Assembly (NCBI GenBank): GCA_964440915.1
Contig: CAYTTV010000022.1
Location: 1-55,812, forward strand
Length of the DNA stretch: 55,812 bases
Origin: CAMPJM01 sp964440915
GTDB lineage: Bacteria > Bacteroidota > Bacteroidia > Cytophagales > Cyclobacteriaceae
Direction: 5' to 3'
Each line of letters starts with the position of its first letter. Positions within the stretch are counted from its first letter, which is position 1. Below the pieces are notes generated by a model. It saw only the letters and a list, made by a program, of their open reading frames with translations, was not told the DNA's origin and ran no database searches. Positions 37,688 to 46,887 of the stretch are shown here, one piece after another. The translations under genes and the position numbers were made by a program.

Positions 37688-39790
37688 CTACAACACAATA
37701 AACCTTGCCGTATAAGGTTTGTCTTGAGTGATTATCTTTAAATAATAAATCCCAGAAGGCAGCTCGAAATGTAGCTTGTTATATTCTTCTGTCTGTTGCA
37801 AATGGACGTTCACCAACTGCCCCTTATTATCAAAACACTTAACTTCAAAAACAGGAACCCCTCCAGGGATATCCAACAAGATATACCCCAAGGATGGATT
37901 AGGATATACTTTTACTTCCTTTGATGTTAAGGGTTGGGTCCTACCATAACATGCCGATATGCCCACTCCTAAAGAAGTCGCTGTTCCTTCACTCCAACCG
38001 GCTTCATTGTATAGATACATGGAAGATTCGCCGATTCGCCCCCTATCTAGGGCCTGGTAAGTGGCAAAAGTATCTACAGCAGCATTGTAGTTGATTTTAT
38101 ATCCTACGAACAATGGGCCGGTTTCTTTTATGACTGCATCAAAAGCGATATAATTAATTTTGTTTGGCTCCAAATCCTTTATAAAAACTAATTTCGAATA
38201 AGCTTCTCTTTCGGGATACAATATACCCTCCCAGACCTTTACTTCGATATATGACAGAGGATGGGCCGCATACGCTTTGGCCACATCAAGATACACTCCG
38301 TTAATTTGCAAAACTCCTGGTGACTCATAACGTTCAGCAAATTGTGTATGACCTCTAGCATTGTGACCAGATATCCATCCCCAGGCCAGATCTTTATTGC
38401 TAATTTCCTTTTTGTCATAGGCCAAGAAATTCCAAGCTGTATCACAATGTTCAGTGTTAAACCCATACGGATCATATCCATCCATCACCTTTCGCTCAGT
38501 TTGGCCAGGATCCAGCCAGTATTTAAGCTGATTGGACGGCTCGGGATAAAAGTCCCAAGAAGCATTGAGCTTAGTAAAGTAATCGTCCTTTGCATATCCG
38601 CAGGTTGATCGTCCGCCTGTTAAGGTGCCTACGATCCGATGTTGTTCGTTAAACAATGGAGCCCCTGAAGAGCCCGCTTCCGTAGTCCCCACCTCCCAGT
38701 GCGATACTTTCCAAGTAGAATTTTCATCATACCCTCTTCCGATGTCTTCGCTTTCTAATGGGTGATATTCTATAGCAACCTGTTTGGGTCCGCCAAAAGG
38801 ATGATGGATACTCACCGCGGAATTTGCTATGATATTTCTAGAATCCCATCCCGCATAATAAGGATTATAAGCCTGAGGAGGCTTCTCAAAGAGTTCCAAT
38901 AAGGCGAAATCTACCAGATGGTCTGTCGTTGCCAAAAGGGTAGCACCTGATATGCTTTTTGAACTGGTTGCTAAATCTTCCTGACAACCTGCGGATTCAT
39001 AATTGAACAAAAACAATGCTTCTGCAGCCATTTCTACAGTAGATATTAAATGATGGGCAGTGAGTACATACGGCACATCGCTACCGCTTGTATTGCCAAT
39101 GAGTGTCCCTGTGCCTATGCCACCATTTGTAATTATTTTGCAAACTGCTCGCTTTTCTGTTTGCCAAAAACGGCCATTTGCACAGTTGATGTCTTCATCA
39201 CACTCATTGCTCCCATAAAATTTCTTGGCTTGCGTTGTTTTATCCTTAAGAATATTTAGAAAATCGTGGTATACTTTGGTGATCCGCACGTTACCAAAAG
39301 TATATTGAGCAGTGGTTAGATTCAACTCTACGATAAGTATATCGCCCTGTATGGGGGCGATTGTCAGTACTTCAGCGGGATTGTTGTTGCGAGAAGTATA
39401 GGCGCCTTGCAAGTTTTGATATGCTGGGTCGTAAACAAATAATTTAGCCCCAGGTTGAAGCGAGAAATCCATATTAATATATAGGGAATAAGCTTTATCC
39501 GACCGAATGGCTAGCCTCCAAACCCTTCCTCTAGTCGTTTCTGTCCATCTGCCTGAATTTTCAGGATCTAAATCCACATAAACAGGGCAGGCAAATTGTG
39601 TGAGCTTCTGATGAGATACTATTTCATTGAGGCAGTGCTCCAAATCGATTGACGGCATATCCTCATATTCAGTGATAGGCGAGAGACTTTCTGTCACACT
39701 CAGGGGAATAGCATCCTCCCAAACCTGAGCAAATATCCAATGGGGGCAACTACAAATAAATATGACTAGCAGATAGAACTTAGACTTCAT
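37688..39790 (-). CDS. Secreted trypsin-like serine peptidase with type A type IX secretion signal
   Basis: 700 residues: signal peptide (1-21), a prodomain-like beta region (about 22-200), a chymotrypsin-fold peptidase domain (about 210-430), an extra beta domain, and a C-terminal sorting domain (about 625-700, YPNPSLGYILLDIPGG to FIVL) for the type IX secretion system. The catalytic triad is complete: His247 (LTAHHL), Asp294 (HLVDFALLEL) and Ser375 (AGSSGAPLF). The Cys-rich start of the domain resembles lysyl endopeptidases. The usual His-Cys of TAxHC is His-Leu here. It should be secreted or surface-bound. It sits alone just past the scaffold gap. Confidence 0.9.
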   Translation of the reverse strand: MKSKFYLLVIFICSCPHWIFAQVWEDAIPLSVTESLSPITEYEDMPSIDLEHCLNEIVSHQKLTQFACPVYVDLDPENSGRWTETTRGRVWRLAIRSDKAYSLYINMDFSLQPGAKLFVYDPAYQNLQGAYTSRNNNPAEVLTIAPIQGDILIVELNLTTAQYTFGNVRITKVYHDFLNILKDKTTQAKKFYGSNECDEDINCANGRFWQTEKRAVCKIITNGGIGTGTLIGNTSGSDVPYVLTAHHLISTVEMAAEALFLFNYESAGCQEDLATSSKSISGATLLATTDHLVDFALLELFEKPPQAYNPYYAGWDSRNIIANSAVSIHHPFGGPKQVAIEYHPLESEDIGRGYDENSTWKVSHWEVGTTEAGSSGAPLFNEQHRIVGTLTGGRSTCGYAKDDYFTKLNASWDFYPEPSNQLKYWLDPGQTERKVMDGYDPYGFNTEHCDTAWNFLAYDKKEISNKDLAWGWISGHNARGHTQFAERYESPGVLQINGVYLDVAKAYAAHPLSYIEVKVWEGILYPEREAYSKLVFIKDLEPNKINYIAFDAVIKETGPLFVGYKINYNAAVDTFATYQALDRGRIGESSMYLYNEAGWSEGTATSLGVGISACYGRTQPLTSKEVKVYPNPSLGYILLDIPGGVPVFEVKCFDNKGQLVNVHLQQTEEYNKLHFELPSGIYYLKIITQDKPYTARFIVL

Positions 39791-39883
39791 TCGCTACGCT
39801 TTCCCTAAAATTAAGAGATTTCGGCAAAGATTGCCACGGCAATGGTTAAAAGCAACTCGATGCCGTTGGTTCAAAAATTTGTT

Positions 39884-40714
39884 TTATAAAGAGCGACAAA
39901 CTCTAAAGCCTTGGTCGGGTCCTTTGCCACTGGCCTCAAAACTATGTCGGTTAGCGGACTCACAGCGGTAGTCAGCTCCAATCCAGCCCCCACCTCTCTG
40001 AACACGAACATTTCCTGAAGCGACCTCATCATCTTCATACCAATCCTCACACCATTCCCTTACATTTCCCGACATATCGTAGAGTCCTAATTCATTAGGA
40101 TTTTTGCCACCCACAGTCTTTGTTCGATTGCGGTTATTCTCCAGCATAGTCCAACTCCAAGCGCCTGTCAATACAGTATCGCCTGAATTTTTCCAATACC
40201 ATGCCACTTTGTCTATATCATTGCTTCCGCTATAAGTATAGCGCTTACTCAATTGTCCCCCTCCAGCAGCATACTCCCACTCCGCTTCTGTCGGCAACCG
40301 ATAACCATTAGCGCCCTTATTGGTAGTTACTGTCCATTTAATACTGTCAAATTCACTTGTATTGTGAACATCCTTTACCTCCCTATTGATATTATAATAT
40401 GGCTTCAACCCTTCTTTGAGGCTTCTTTCATTGCAATACTCGATACAATCATACCAACTTACCATTTCTACTGGCAAGTTATCGCCTTTGAAGGCTGAAG
40501 GGTTGCTCCCCATTATTTCGACCCACTCCTTCTGTGTGACTTCATGTATTCCGATAAAGAAGTCAGCCACTTCTAGGCCCTTTCCATAGAAATTGGATTG
40601 GGTATTTACAAAAGCACCGCCTTGCACCAGGACTAAATCATGTTGTGTTCTCTTGGAGCAGCTCCATGTAATAAAGGAGGCCATTAACAAAAGGCAAACA
40701 GATAATTTTTTCAT
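39884..40714 (-). CDS. SUMF1/formylglycine-generating-enzyme-like lipoprotein, probably not a true FGE
   Basis: 276 residues. A lipoprotein signal ends at Cys19 (ITWSC), followed by SKRTQHD, not the acidic run linked to surface export. The FGE-sulfatase fold is clear: HEVTQKEWVEIMG, NLPVEMVSWYDCIEYC, GYRLPTEAEWEYAAGG, LGLYDMSGNVREWCEDWYED and QGFRVCRSL. In true formylglycine-generating enzymes, two cysteines bind copper in GGSYxCxxxxC. Here the segment reads GGGWIGADYRC, so the first cysteine is Gly and only the second remains. The protein therefore probably does not activate sulfatases, and none is present nearby. Its role is unknown. It lies between the peptidase and xylanase genes. Confidence 0.85.
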   Translation of the reverse strand: MKKLSVCLLLMASFITWSCSKRTQHDLVLVQGGAFVNTQSNFYGKGLEVADFFIGIHEVTQKEWVEIMGSNPSAFKGDNLPVEMVSWYDCIEYCNERSLKEGLKPYYNINREVKDVHNTSEFDSIKWTVTTNKGANGYRLPTEAEWEYAAGGGQLSKRYTYSGSNDIDKVAWYWKNSGDTVLTGAWSWTMLENNRNRTKTVGGKNPNELGLYDMSGNVREWCEDWYEDDEVASGNVRVQRGGGWIGADYRCESANRHSFEASGKGPDQGFRVCRSL

Positions 40715-40748
40715 GTATTAATTTAATCTTAAGGTCCTAATCCTAGAT

Positions 40749-40773
40749 AAAAAAACCGCCCCAATCAAGGGGC
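40749..40773 (-). terminator. Rho-independent terminator after the xylanase gene
   Basis: On the minus strand, GCCCC (40769-40773) pairs with GGGGC (40758-40762) around a 6-base loop, followed by two G and a run of T (40749-40755). It lies 59 bases past the xylanase stop and upstream of the FGE-like gene. Confidence 0.8.
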
Positions 40774-40831
40774 AGTCCTAATTTGTTGTTAAGAAAATTG
40801 AAAATCAACCTTTCTGACATATAAAGAAATA

Positions 40832-41908
40832 TCAAGGCGTATTGCCAAATCCAATAGATCCGTTGCAATGCATCCACTCGCTGTATGAACCTCCACAGGT
40901 ATTGTTTTGCCAAACAGCAGTATTGTAACTCTGATTCTCTGCTTGACGGGTTTGATTGCCTACAATCAGATAATCCACCTGAACGTCTCTATTGCCATCG
41001 TCATTGATGTACTCCACTTGGATGTCGCCCCTGCTTGTCCATAAGGAGATGCTTCGGTTGCTCATGCTTGTTCCCAAAGTCCAAGTCGCTACGGTGTTGC
41101 CGCCAACAATGAGCCGAACTTGCTCAGTTCCTGTGGTGCCACGTGCCCTTAGCGTTATGGGGAGTTCTGTTCCTGCCGGATACTGGCTTCCGCCACCTCC
41201 ACCGTCTCCACCGGAAGTACCTGCACTCCAGACTGTTGCATTAACATACCCCGTACTATTTCCACCATACGCTTCTGTAAGTAAAATGGCGGCAGGTGAC
41301 CAATCGCTGCCCAGACTCAGCCCCACGCTTGCCCATGCACTATTGTGGTTGGCAAAAGTAATCGTACGATTCTGTCCTGTGGGCGCTTCCGACCTTCGCG
41401 TACTCCACACCTGCCTGAAAGTCTGCGTTCCATCTATAGAAGGTGCATTATATCGCATGGCCGTATAGATGTCATAGGTTGCGCCGTCACTGTTCACAGT
41501 GCCTCTGTGCTCACCCGTAGGTCGGCTTGCCCCCCATCTTTCGTTTACATAATATTCTATGAGCGGACTTCTCGTCCATCCATAGTAACCAAAAACACCC
41601 CCGCCATTGTGATCGTGGGTACCAATATTATAGCCTACTACCCTATTAGAGGCGCCAGTGCTCCAACCTTTCCCGCAGGTAAAATTTCCCTGGTAGTTCC
41701 ATGAAACACTATAATTTCCACCTGATCCGTTTTGGTAATCGACCCAGCCTGATTGATCATCAGTCCATAGTGACCAGAAATAACCGTCGTGCGTACCCGA
41801 CTGGTAAGATTTCAACTGAACATCAGGAATAAGCTCCTCTTGATTGTCCGAACAGCCTGAAACAACTACGAGTAGTAGAAATGCTGATAGTTTGAATAAA
41901 TTTTTCAT
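40832..41908 (-). CDS. GH11 endo-1,4-beta-xylanase lipoprotein with CBM60-like module
   Basis: 358 residues. Lipoprotein signal with Cys19 (VVSGC) and acidic SDNQEE after it, suggesting display on the cell surface. The GH11 jelly-roll (about 40-228) has the family hallmarks GYFWSLWTDD and FGYYGWTRSPLIEYYVNERWG. The nucleophile is Glu118 and the acid/base Glu212 (ILLTEAYGG), matching Glu78 and Glu172 of Bacillus circulans xylanase. A Gly-rich linker (229-243) leads to a calcium-dependent xylan-binding module of the CBM60 type (about 248-358: ITLRARGTTGTEQVRL, NDDGNRDVQVDYL, CGGSYSEWMHCNGSIGF). It cuts xylan chains. No other xylan genes are adjacent. Confidence 0.95.
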   Translation of the reverse strand: MKNLFKLSAFLLLVVVSGCSDNQEELIPDVQLKSYQSGTHDGYFWSLWTDDQSGWVDYQNGSGGNYSVSWNYQGNFTCGKGWSTGASNRVVGYNIGTHDHNGGGVFGYYGWTRSPLIEYYVNERWGASRPTGEHRGTVNSDGATYDIYTAMRYNAPSIDGTQTFRQVWSTRRSEAPTGQNRTITFANHNSAWASVGLSLGSDWSPAAILLTEAYGGNSTGYVNATVWSAGTSGGDGGGGGSQYPAGTELPITLRARGTTGTEQVRLIVGGNTVATWTLGTSMSNRSISLWTSRGDIQVEYINDDGNRDVQVDYLIVGNQTRQAENQSYNTAVWQNNTCGGSYSEWMHCNGSIGFGNTP

Positions 41909-42065
41909 AATTTTTGAGGTTATAATTAAAAAAATACTAAATAATTCTCATGGTGGACCCTTCGTTCTTTTCAAAAAAAGAGCAAGTATGCGAATCGTTT
42001 CAGTCAATCTTATTAGTGAGTATGCTGTATCAAAATGATGGCAAAAAAGCTTCAGAAAAAAATCC

Positions 42066-42079
42066 CGCAAACGTTTGCG
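42066..42079. promoter_or_regulatory. Perfect LacI-family-type operator upstream of the xylanase gene
   Basis: CGCAAACGTTTGCG is a perfect 14-bp palindrome with the central CG step contacted by the LacI hinge leucines, and is nearly identical to the PurR-class operator core. It lies about 158 bases upstream of the xylanase start. A LacI-type gene is present at 36474-37496 in the same scaffold, though across the gap. Confidence 0.6.
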
Positions 42080-42228
42080 ATAAGCCAAAAAATTCAACAC
42101 CCAATCTCTATACAAATAAGGTTGGCGCAGCTCTTCTGAAGCAACTCAAGAACAAGCATATGAGTATGACAAATATAGTCAATGAGGGCTTTAAAAAGGT
42201 TGACTCGGTGTAACAAGTTCTTATGCCT

Positions 42229-42278
42229 ATGTTACATTTCTAAATAATTGATTACAAATATTTTATCTCCTGTAACAT
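42229..42278. promoter_or_regulatory. Inverted pair ATGTTACA / TGTAACAT
   Basis: ATGTTACA (42229-42236) and TGTAACAT (42271-42278) are exact complements 34 bases apart, about 300 bases before the hybrid kinase start. TGTAACAT also occurs before the other hybrid regulator (24101-24108). Confidence 0.3.
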
Positions 42279-42582
42279 CTGGATAATTTTAACAACATAG
42301 TCTTAAAGGTAGGGCCACAAATAACGCATAGAAAAGGTATAAACTAGAAGCAAGTTCACTTCATATGAACTATTATAAATGCTTACTGATAACGGTATAA
42401 TTTCTATAGCATTAAGCTTTGAAAGAGTATATAAGTGTTCCCTACCCATCGTTGATTTTCTTTGATTAATAATCCTTACCAAGTAAGTTATCTTTTTCAA
42501 AAGGAATAATTTGAAGCTTATAATCTTGTATCCTTGTAAAGGCCATATAAAATATAAATAAGCTGTAAAGCTTTAACTCATA

Positions 42583-45500
42583 ATGCGCATACAACTTCCG
42601 ATTAGCACTCTTTTACTCGATGATACCAATATTAGGAAAGTCATTAACAGGAAATTCATTTTTAACTATCCTGTAATATTTGGGCTGCTTTTGTTGCTAT
42701 TGCCCCTACAGAGTACATCTCAAGTCCTAAACTTAAAATTTGATAGGCTAGGATACGAAGAAGGGCTCTCTAACAATTTTGTGGTGTGCAGTTTTCAAGA
42801 TAGCAAAGGCTTTTTATGGTTCGGCACTTCTTATGGTTTGAATAGATACGACGGCTATACATTCAAAACTTATGTCAACGATTCAAAAGACCACAATAGC
42901 ATCAGCAATAATTGGATCACGGACATAGCTGAAGATATAGAAGGCAATCTTTGGGTAGCTACTCAAAATGGGTTGAACAAATTTGTCAGGGAAAAAGAGA
43001 TTTTCAAAAGATATTATCATTTATCTAATGCTCCGAATAGTATTTCCAGTACAAGTGTTACTTCGGTGACAAGAGATAAACAAGGAAAAATATGGTTTGG
43101 TACGCAAAGCGCAGAGCGCCCAGGAGGCTTAAATGTATATAATGCGGATAACGACAACTTTCATTACTATCCATTTCATCAAAGAATCACTTCAAATAAA
43201 GATATAAGTGAACATCAGGTTACCACTATCCATGAAGATAGCAAGAACAACTTATGGGTAGGTGCAAAAGATTTTGGCTTGCTATTATTCGATCGTAAAA
43301 CCAACGAATTTACCCGTTATGGTGAAGGCGACATCAACAGCAGCAGCATCAATACAATCTTTGAAGACAGCCAACAAAACCTTTGGATAGGCACGATCGA
43401 CAATGGGTTATATTTGATCCAGGTCGATTCAAACATCCTTGAGAATTTTAAACACGAAGCAAACGCTCTTACAAGCCTTGCCAGCAATACCATCCTGTCT
43501 ATCAGTGAAGACAATAAAGGTAGAATATGGATAGGAACAGAAAATGGCGGGTTATCCATTTTCAACTACCCATCCCATTCTTTTACAAATTACAAGTCAG
43601 ATAATAGTAAAACAGGACTCTCTACAAATAGTATATATTCTATAACAAAAGACGAGCAAGGCAATATGTGGTTAGGTACCACTTACGGAATCAATTTCTA
43701 CAGCGCTGAAAGCAATAAATTCAACCATTTCTCTAATGCGCTTCCTGATGGCTTAAATAACAACGTAATTTTTTGCATTAAGGAAGATTCCCATGGCAAT
43801 ATATTAATAGCAACTGATGGAGGTGGTTTAAATATTTATGATCCTAACACCCAGGCTTTCACCTATTATAAACATGAAAAAGGCAATCAAAACAGTATCA
43901 GTGGAAACAATGTCCTTTCCGTCTTAGAAGATAGCGATGGCAACATATGGGTTGGAACTTGGGGAAACGGCGTTACAAAGTTTAATAAGGAAAGAAATAC
44001 TTATAGTCACTACAAACATGATGCAAACGATGCTCATAGCTTAAGTGGCGATAATGCTTGGACTATTTTCGAGGATAGTAAAAAAACAATTTATATAGGT
44101 ACCTATTGGGGCGGTTTAAACATTTACAATAAAGAACAAGACAATTTTACTCGCTTTACAAAGGACTCAGCCGTTCCCGGAAATATTCAAGGAAATGATG
44201 TGAATTTTATTTTCGAGGATAGCAATAATAGAATTTGGATAGGAATTTATAATGGGGGACTAAGTTTATTTGATCGAACCACCCAAAAATTCACGTCTGT
44301 GTTTAATAGCAATAATAAAAATAGCATTAGTAGCAATATTGTCAACGCCATGCATGAGGATTCACTCGGGAATTTTTGGATGGCAACTTCAGAAGGACTC
44401 AACTTTTATGACGCAAAAGAAGAGAAGTTTTTTTACTTCACTGAAAATGATGGTTTATGCCATAATTATGTCATGAACATAGTTGAGGATGATAATAGAA
44501 ATTTATGGCTTAGTACTAAAGGTGGTGTTTCTAAATTCAACATAGAGGAAGAAGCCTTTACCAATTATTCTATTACTGATGGTTTGCAGGATATGGAATT
44601 TAAAAACCATGCTGCTTTTAAAAGCAGTAGCGGTTTGATTTATTTCGGGGGAATTAATGGTTTTAATGAATTCCATCCTGACAGCATCAAAAGTTCTCTT
44701 TATGAACCTCCTATTGTAATTACAGATTTTTTAATCTTCAACAAGTCTGTTCCGGTTGGAAATGACCAATTTCCTGGCACACCCTTGAACAAGGACATAT
44801 CCGGAACCGAGGAAATTACACTTTCCTATAAACAATCTGTTATTTCATTTGAATTTACTTCCTTAAATTATGCCAATAAAGACAGAAACGTATACGGCTA
44901 TTTTTTGGAGGGTTTTGATAAAGACTGGAATACGGTAAGGAATCAACGCACTGCCACCTATACAAACCTCGATCCAGGAAAATACATATTTAAGGTAAAG
45001 ACATTGAATAATTTAGGGAAATGGTCTGACAATATTACTTCTATATCCCTCATTATCAAGCCTCCCTTCTGGCAAACTTGGTGGTTCCGGAGCCTCTCAA
45101 TCCTGTTTTTCATAGGCGGTATAGCAGCTTTTTTTAGGATTAGAATAAAGGGTATAAAAAAACAAAAGGAGTATCTGGAAAAACTGGTCCATGAAAGGAC
45201 TGATAAACTGGAACGCGTAACCTTGGAAGAAAAGCAAGCGAGACTAGAAGCAGAAAATTCTAAGGAAGAAGCTGAAAGAGCAAAAACGGAAGCTGAACAG
45301 GCCAATCAGGCAAAGAGTGTTTTTCTAGCAACAATGAGTCATGAAATACGGACACCTATGAACGGGGTAATTGGCATGGCTTCACTATTGACTAGGACGA
45401 AACTTGACCCAGAACAAACAGAGTATGTCAAGACAATTCAGAGTTCGGGGGAAAGCCTGCTTTCTGTGATCAATGACATACTTGACTTTTCCAAGATTGA

Positions 45501-46839
45501 ATCTGGCAAGATGGACTTGGACGAACATGAGTTTGACCTGGTTACCAGCATTGAAGACCTGATGGATCTCTTTGCTGAGAAGGCGGCAATGAAGAACCTG
45601 GATCTTATCTATCATCTGGAATGCGATGTCCCTTATCAATTTATTGGCGATGGTTTTCGGCTGAAGCAAATATTAACAAACCTCATTGGCAACGCTATTA
45701 AGTTCACTGCTGAAGGCCATGTTTTTATACGAATTTATCAAAAGCAAGCTGAAGATGGATATTGCAATTTGGGTTTTGATGTGAATGATACTGGTATTGG
45801 GATACCTGAAAACAAGTTAAATAAGCTGTTTGTCTCTTTTTCACAAATAGACTCTTCCACCACTCGTAAATATGGCGGAACTGGGCTTGGCCTTGTAATC
45901 TGTGAAAAATTGATCAAGCTGATGGGAGGAAACATAAGTGCGGAAAGTAAAGCTGGTGAGGGCTCTACATTTAAATTTAATGTGAAGCTCAAGGTGAGCG
46001 AGACCCCTTCAGTAAACTACTTAACCTCTAGCCCAGCATTGAAGAGCAAAAAAATCCTCATCGTAGATGATAATGAAACGCTTAGAAATATACTAAAACA
46101 CCAGATCCAACAGTGGGGAGCAATACCCATCCTTGCTGGATCGGCCACTGAAGCGCTGGAAAAACTAAATCAAGATTCTTATGATTTAGTACTGACTGAT
46201 ATGCACATGCCAGAAATGAGTGGCTTGGAACTGTCAGCAGCAATTAAAGCAAAATTTGCTTCGCTGCCCATCATTCTGCTCAACCCTATGGGCAATGATC
46301 AATACCTGAAGCAAAGCGCCCTTTTTTCTTCCGTTGTCACAAAACCGCTTAAGCAGCACACATTGCATGACCACATGATTGCCCAATTTCAACAAGAACA
46401 GAGCAGTAGCAATAATTTCTTGAAAAGTCCCAAGAAACTTGTAGTAGAAGACTTGTCAAAATTATATCCCTTAGAAATATTATTAGCAGAAGACAATCTC
46501 GTCAATCAGCGTTTATCATTAATTGTATTGGAAAAATTTGGCTATAAAGCTGATGCTGTAGAAAATGGCGAAGAGGTCATCGAAGCATTAAATAAGAAGA
46601 AATATGATTTGATATTCATGGATGTCCAAATGCCCTTAAAAGATGGCTATGAGGCCACTAAGGAAATCCGCAAAAATAAGGCTATCTCTCAACCTGTGAT
46701 TATTGCAGTGACTGCAAACGCCATGCAGGGCGACCGGGAGAAATGCCTCAATGCGGGCATGGATGATTATATCAGTAAGCCCATAAAGATCGAAGAAATC
46801 ATGCAAGTGCTGACAAAGTGGTCGGAGAAGACAGCATAA
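42583..46839 (+). CDS. Hybrid sensor histidine kinase with Reg_prop/Y_Y_Y sensor and two receivers, no DNA-binding output
   Basis: 1418 residues, paralogous in plan to the kinase at 5274-9467. The N-terminus carries about 27 polar residues before the signal or anchor helix (YPVIFGLLLLLLPLQ), longer than normal, but no other Met fits. Then come propeller repeats (about 50-690), Y_Y_Y (about 745-825), a membrane helix (about 833-855), a coiled coil, HisKA with His920 (MSHEIRTPMNG), HATPase_c (GGTGLGL), receiver 1 (Asp1206, TDMHMPEMSG) and receiver 2 (Asp1347, MDVQMPLKDG). There is no HPt or AraC domain, so output goes through another protein. Being divergent from the GH11 xylanase, it may sense xylan products; this is inference. 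Confidence 0.93.
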   Translation: MRIQLPISTLLLDDTNIRKVINRKFIFNYPVIFGLLLLLLPLQSTSQVLNLKFDRLGYEEGLSNNFVVCSFQDSKGFLWFGTSYGLNRYDGYTFKTYVNDSKDHNSISNNWITDIAEDIEGNLWVATQNGLNKFVREKEIFKRYYHLSNAPNSISSTSVTSVTRDKQGKIWFGTQSAERPGGLNVYNADNDNFHYYPFHQRITSNKDISEHQVTTIHEDSKNNLWVGAKDFGLLLFDRKTNEFTRYGEGDINSSSINTIFEDSQQNLWIGTIDNGLYLIQVDSNILENFKHEANALTSLASNTILSISEDNKGRIWIGTENGGLSIFNYPSHSFTNYKSDNSKTGLSTNSIYSITKDEQGNMWLGTTYGINFYSAESNKFNHFSNALPDGLNNNVIFCIKEDSHGNILIATDGGGLNIYDPNTQAFTYYKHEKGNQNSISGNNVLSVLEDSDGNIWVGTWGNGVTKFNKERNTYSHYKHDANDAHSLSGDNAWTIFEDSKKTIYIGTYWGGLNIYNKEQDNFTRFTKDSAVPGNIQGNDVNFIFEDSNNRIWIGIYNGGLSLFDRTTQKFTSVFNSNNKNSISSNIVNAMHEDSLGNFWMATSEGLNFYDAKEEKFFYFTENDGLCHNYVMNIVEDDNRNLWLSTKGGVSKFNIEEEAFTNYSITDGLQDMEFKNHAAFKSSSGLIYFGGINGFNEFHPDSIKSSLYEPPIVITDFLIFNKSVPVGNDQFPGTPLNKDISGTEEITLSYKQSVISFEFTSLNYANKDRNVYGYFLEGFDKDWNTVRNQRTATYTNLDPGKYIFKVKTLNNLGKWSDNITSISLIIKPPFWQTWWFRSLSILFFIGGIAAFFRIRIKGIKKQKEYLEKLVHERTDKLERVTLEEKQARLEAENSKEEAERAKTEAEQANQAKSVFLATMSHEIRTPMNGVIGMASLLTRTKLDPEQTEYVKTIQSSGESLLSVINDILDFSKIESGKMDLDEHEFDLVTSIEDLMDLFAEKAAMKNLDLIYHLECDVPYQFIGDGFRLKQILTNLIGNAIKFTAEGHVFIRIYQKQAEDGYCNLGFDVNDTGIGIPENKLNKLFVSFSQIDSSTTRKYGGTGLGLVICEKLIKLMGGNISAESKAGEGSTFKFNVKLKVSETPSVNYLTSSPALKSKKILIVDDNETLRNILKHQIQQWGAIPILAGSATEALEKLNQDSYDLVLTDMHMPEMSGLELSAAIKAKFASLPIILLNPMGNDQYLKQSALFSSVVTKPLKQHTLHDHMIAQFQQEQSSSNNFLKSPKKLVVEDLSKLYPLEILLAEDNLVNQRLSLIVLEKFGYKADAVENGEEVIEALNKKKYDLIFMDVQMPLKDGYEATKEIRKNKAISQPVIIAVTANAMQGDREKCLNAGMDDYISKPIKIEEIMQVLTKWSEKTA

Positions 46840-46887
46840 AAGATGGTTCATTGTATAGCCTAACATGGCTTGCCAAACCTATAGCAA

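Larger units (their letters stand above)
41909..42582. other. Divergent control region between xylanase and hybrid kinase
   Basis: 674 AT-rich bases with no convincing gene; short open frames have no family resemblance. It contains a perfect LacI-type palindrome (42066-42079) and an ATGTTACA/TGTAACAT inverted pair (42229-42236 and 42271-42278). Confidence 0.5.

Noticed and set aside
39884..40714. Active sulfatase-maturing enzyme
   Set aside because: The first of the two catalytic cysteines is replaced by Gly and no sulfatase gene is in the window.
41950..42213. Plus-strand open frame of 87 codons upstream of the hybrid kinase
   Set aside because: No family resemblance or signal sequence, and it covers the LacI-type palindrome in a control region.
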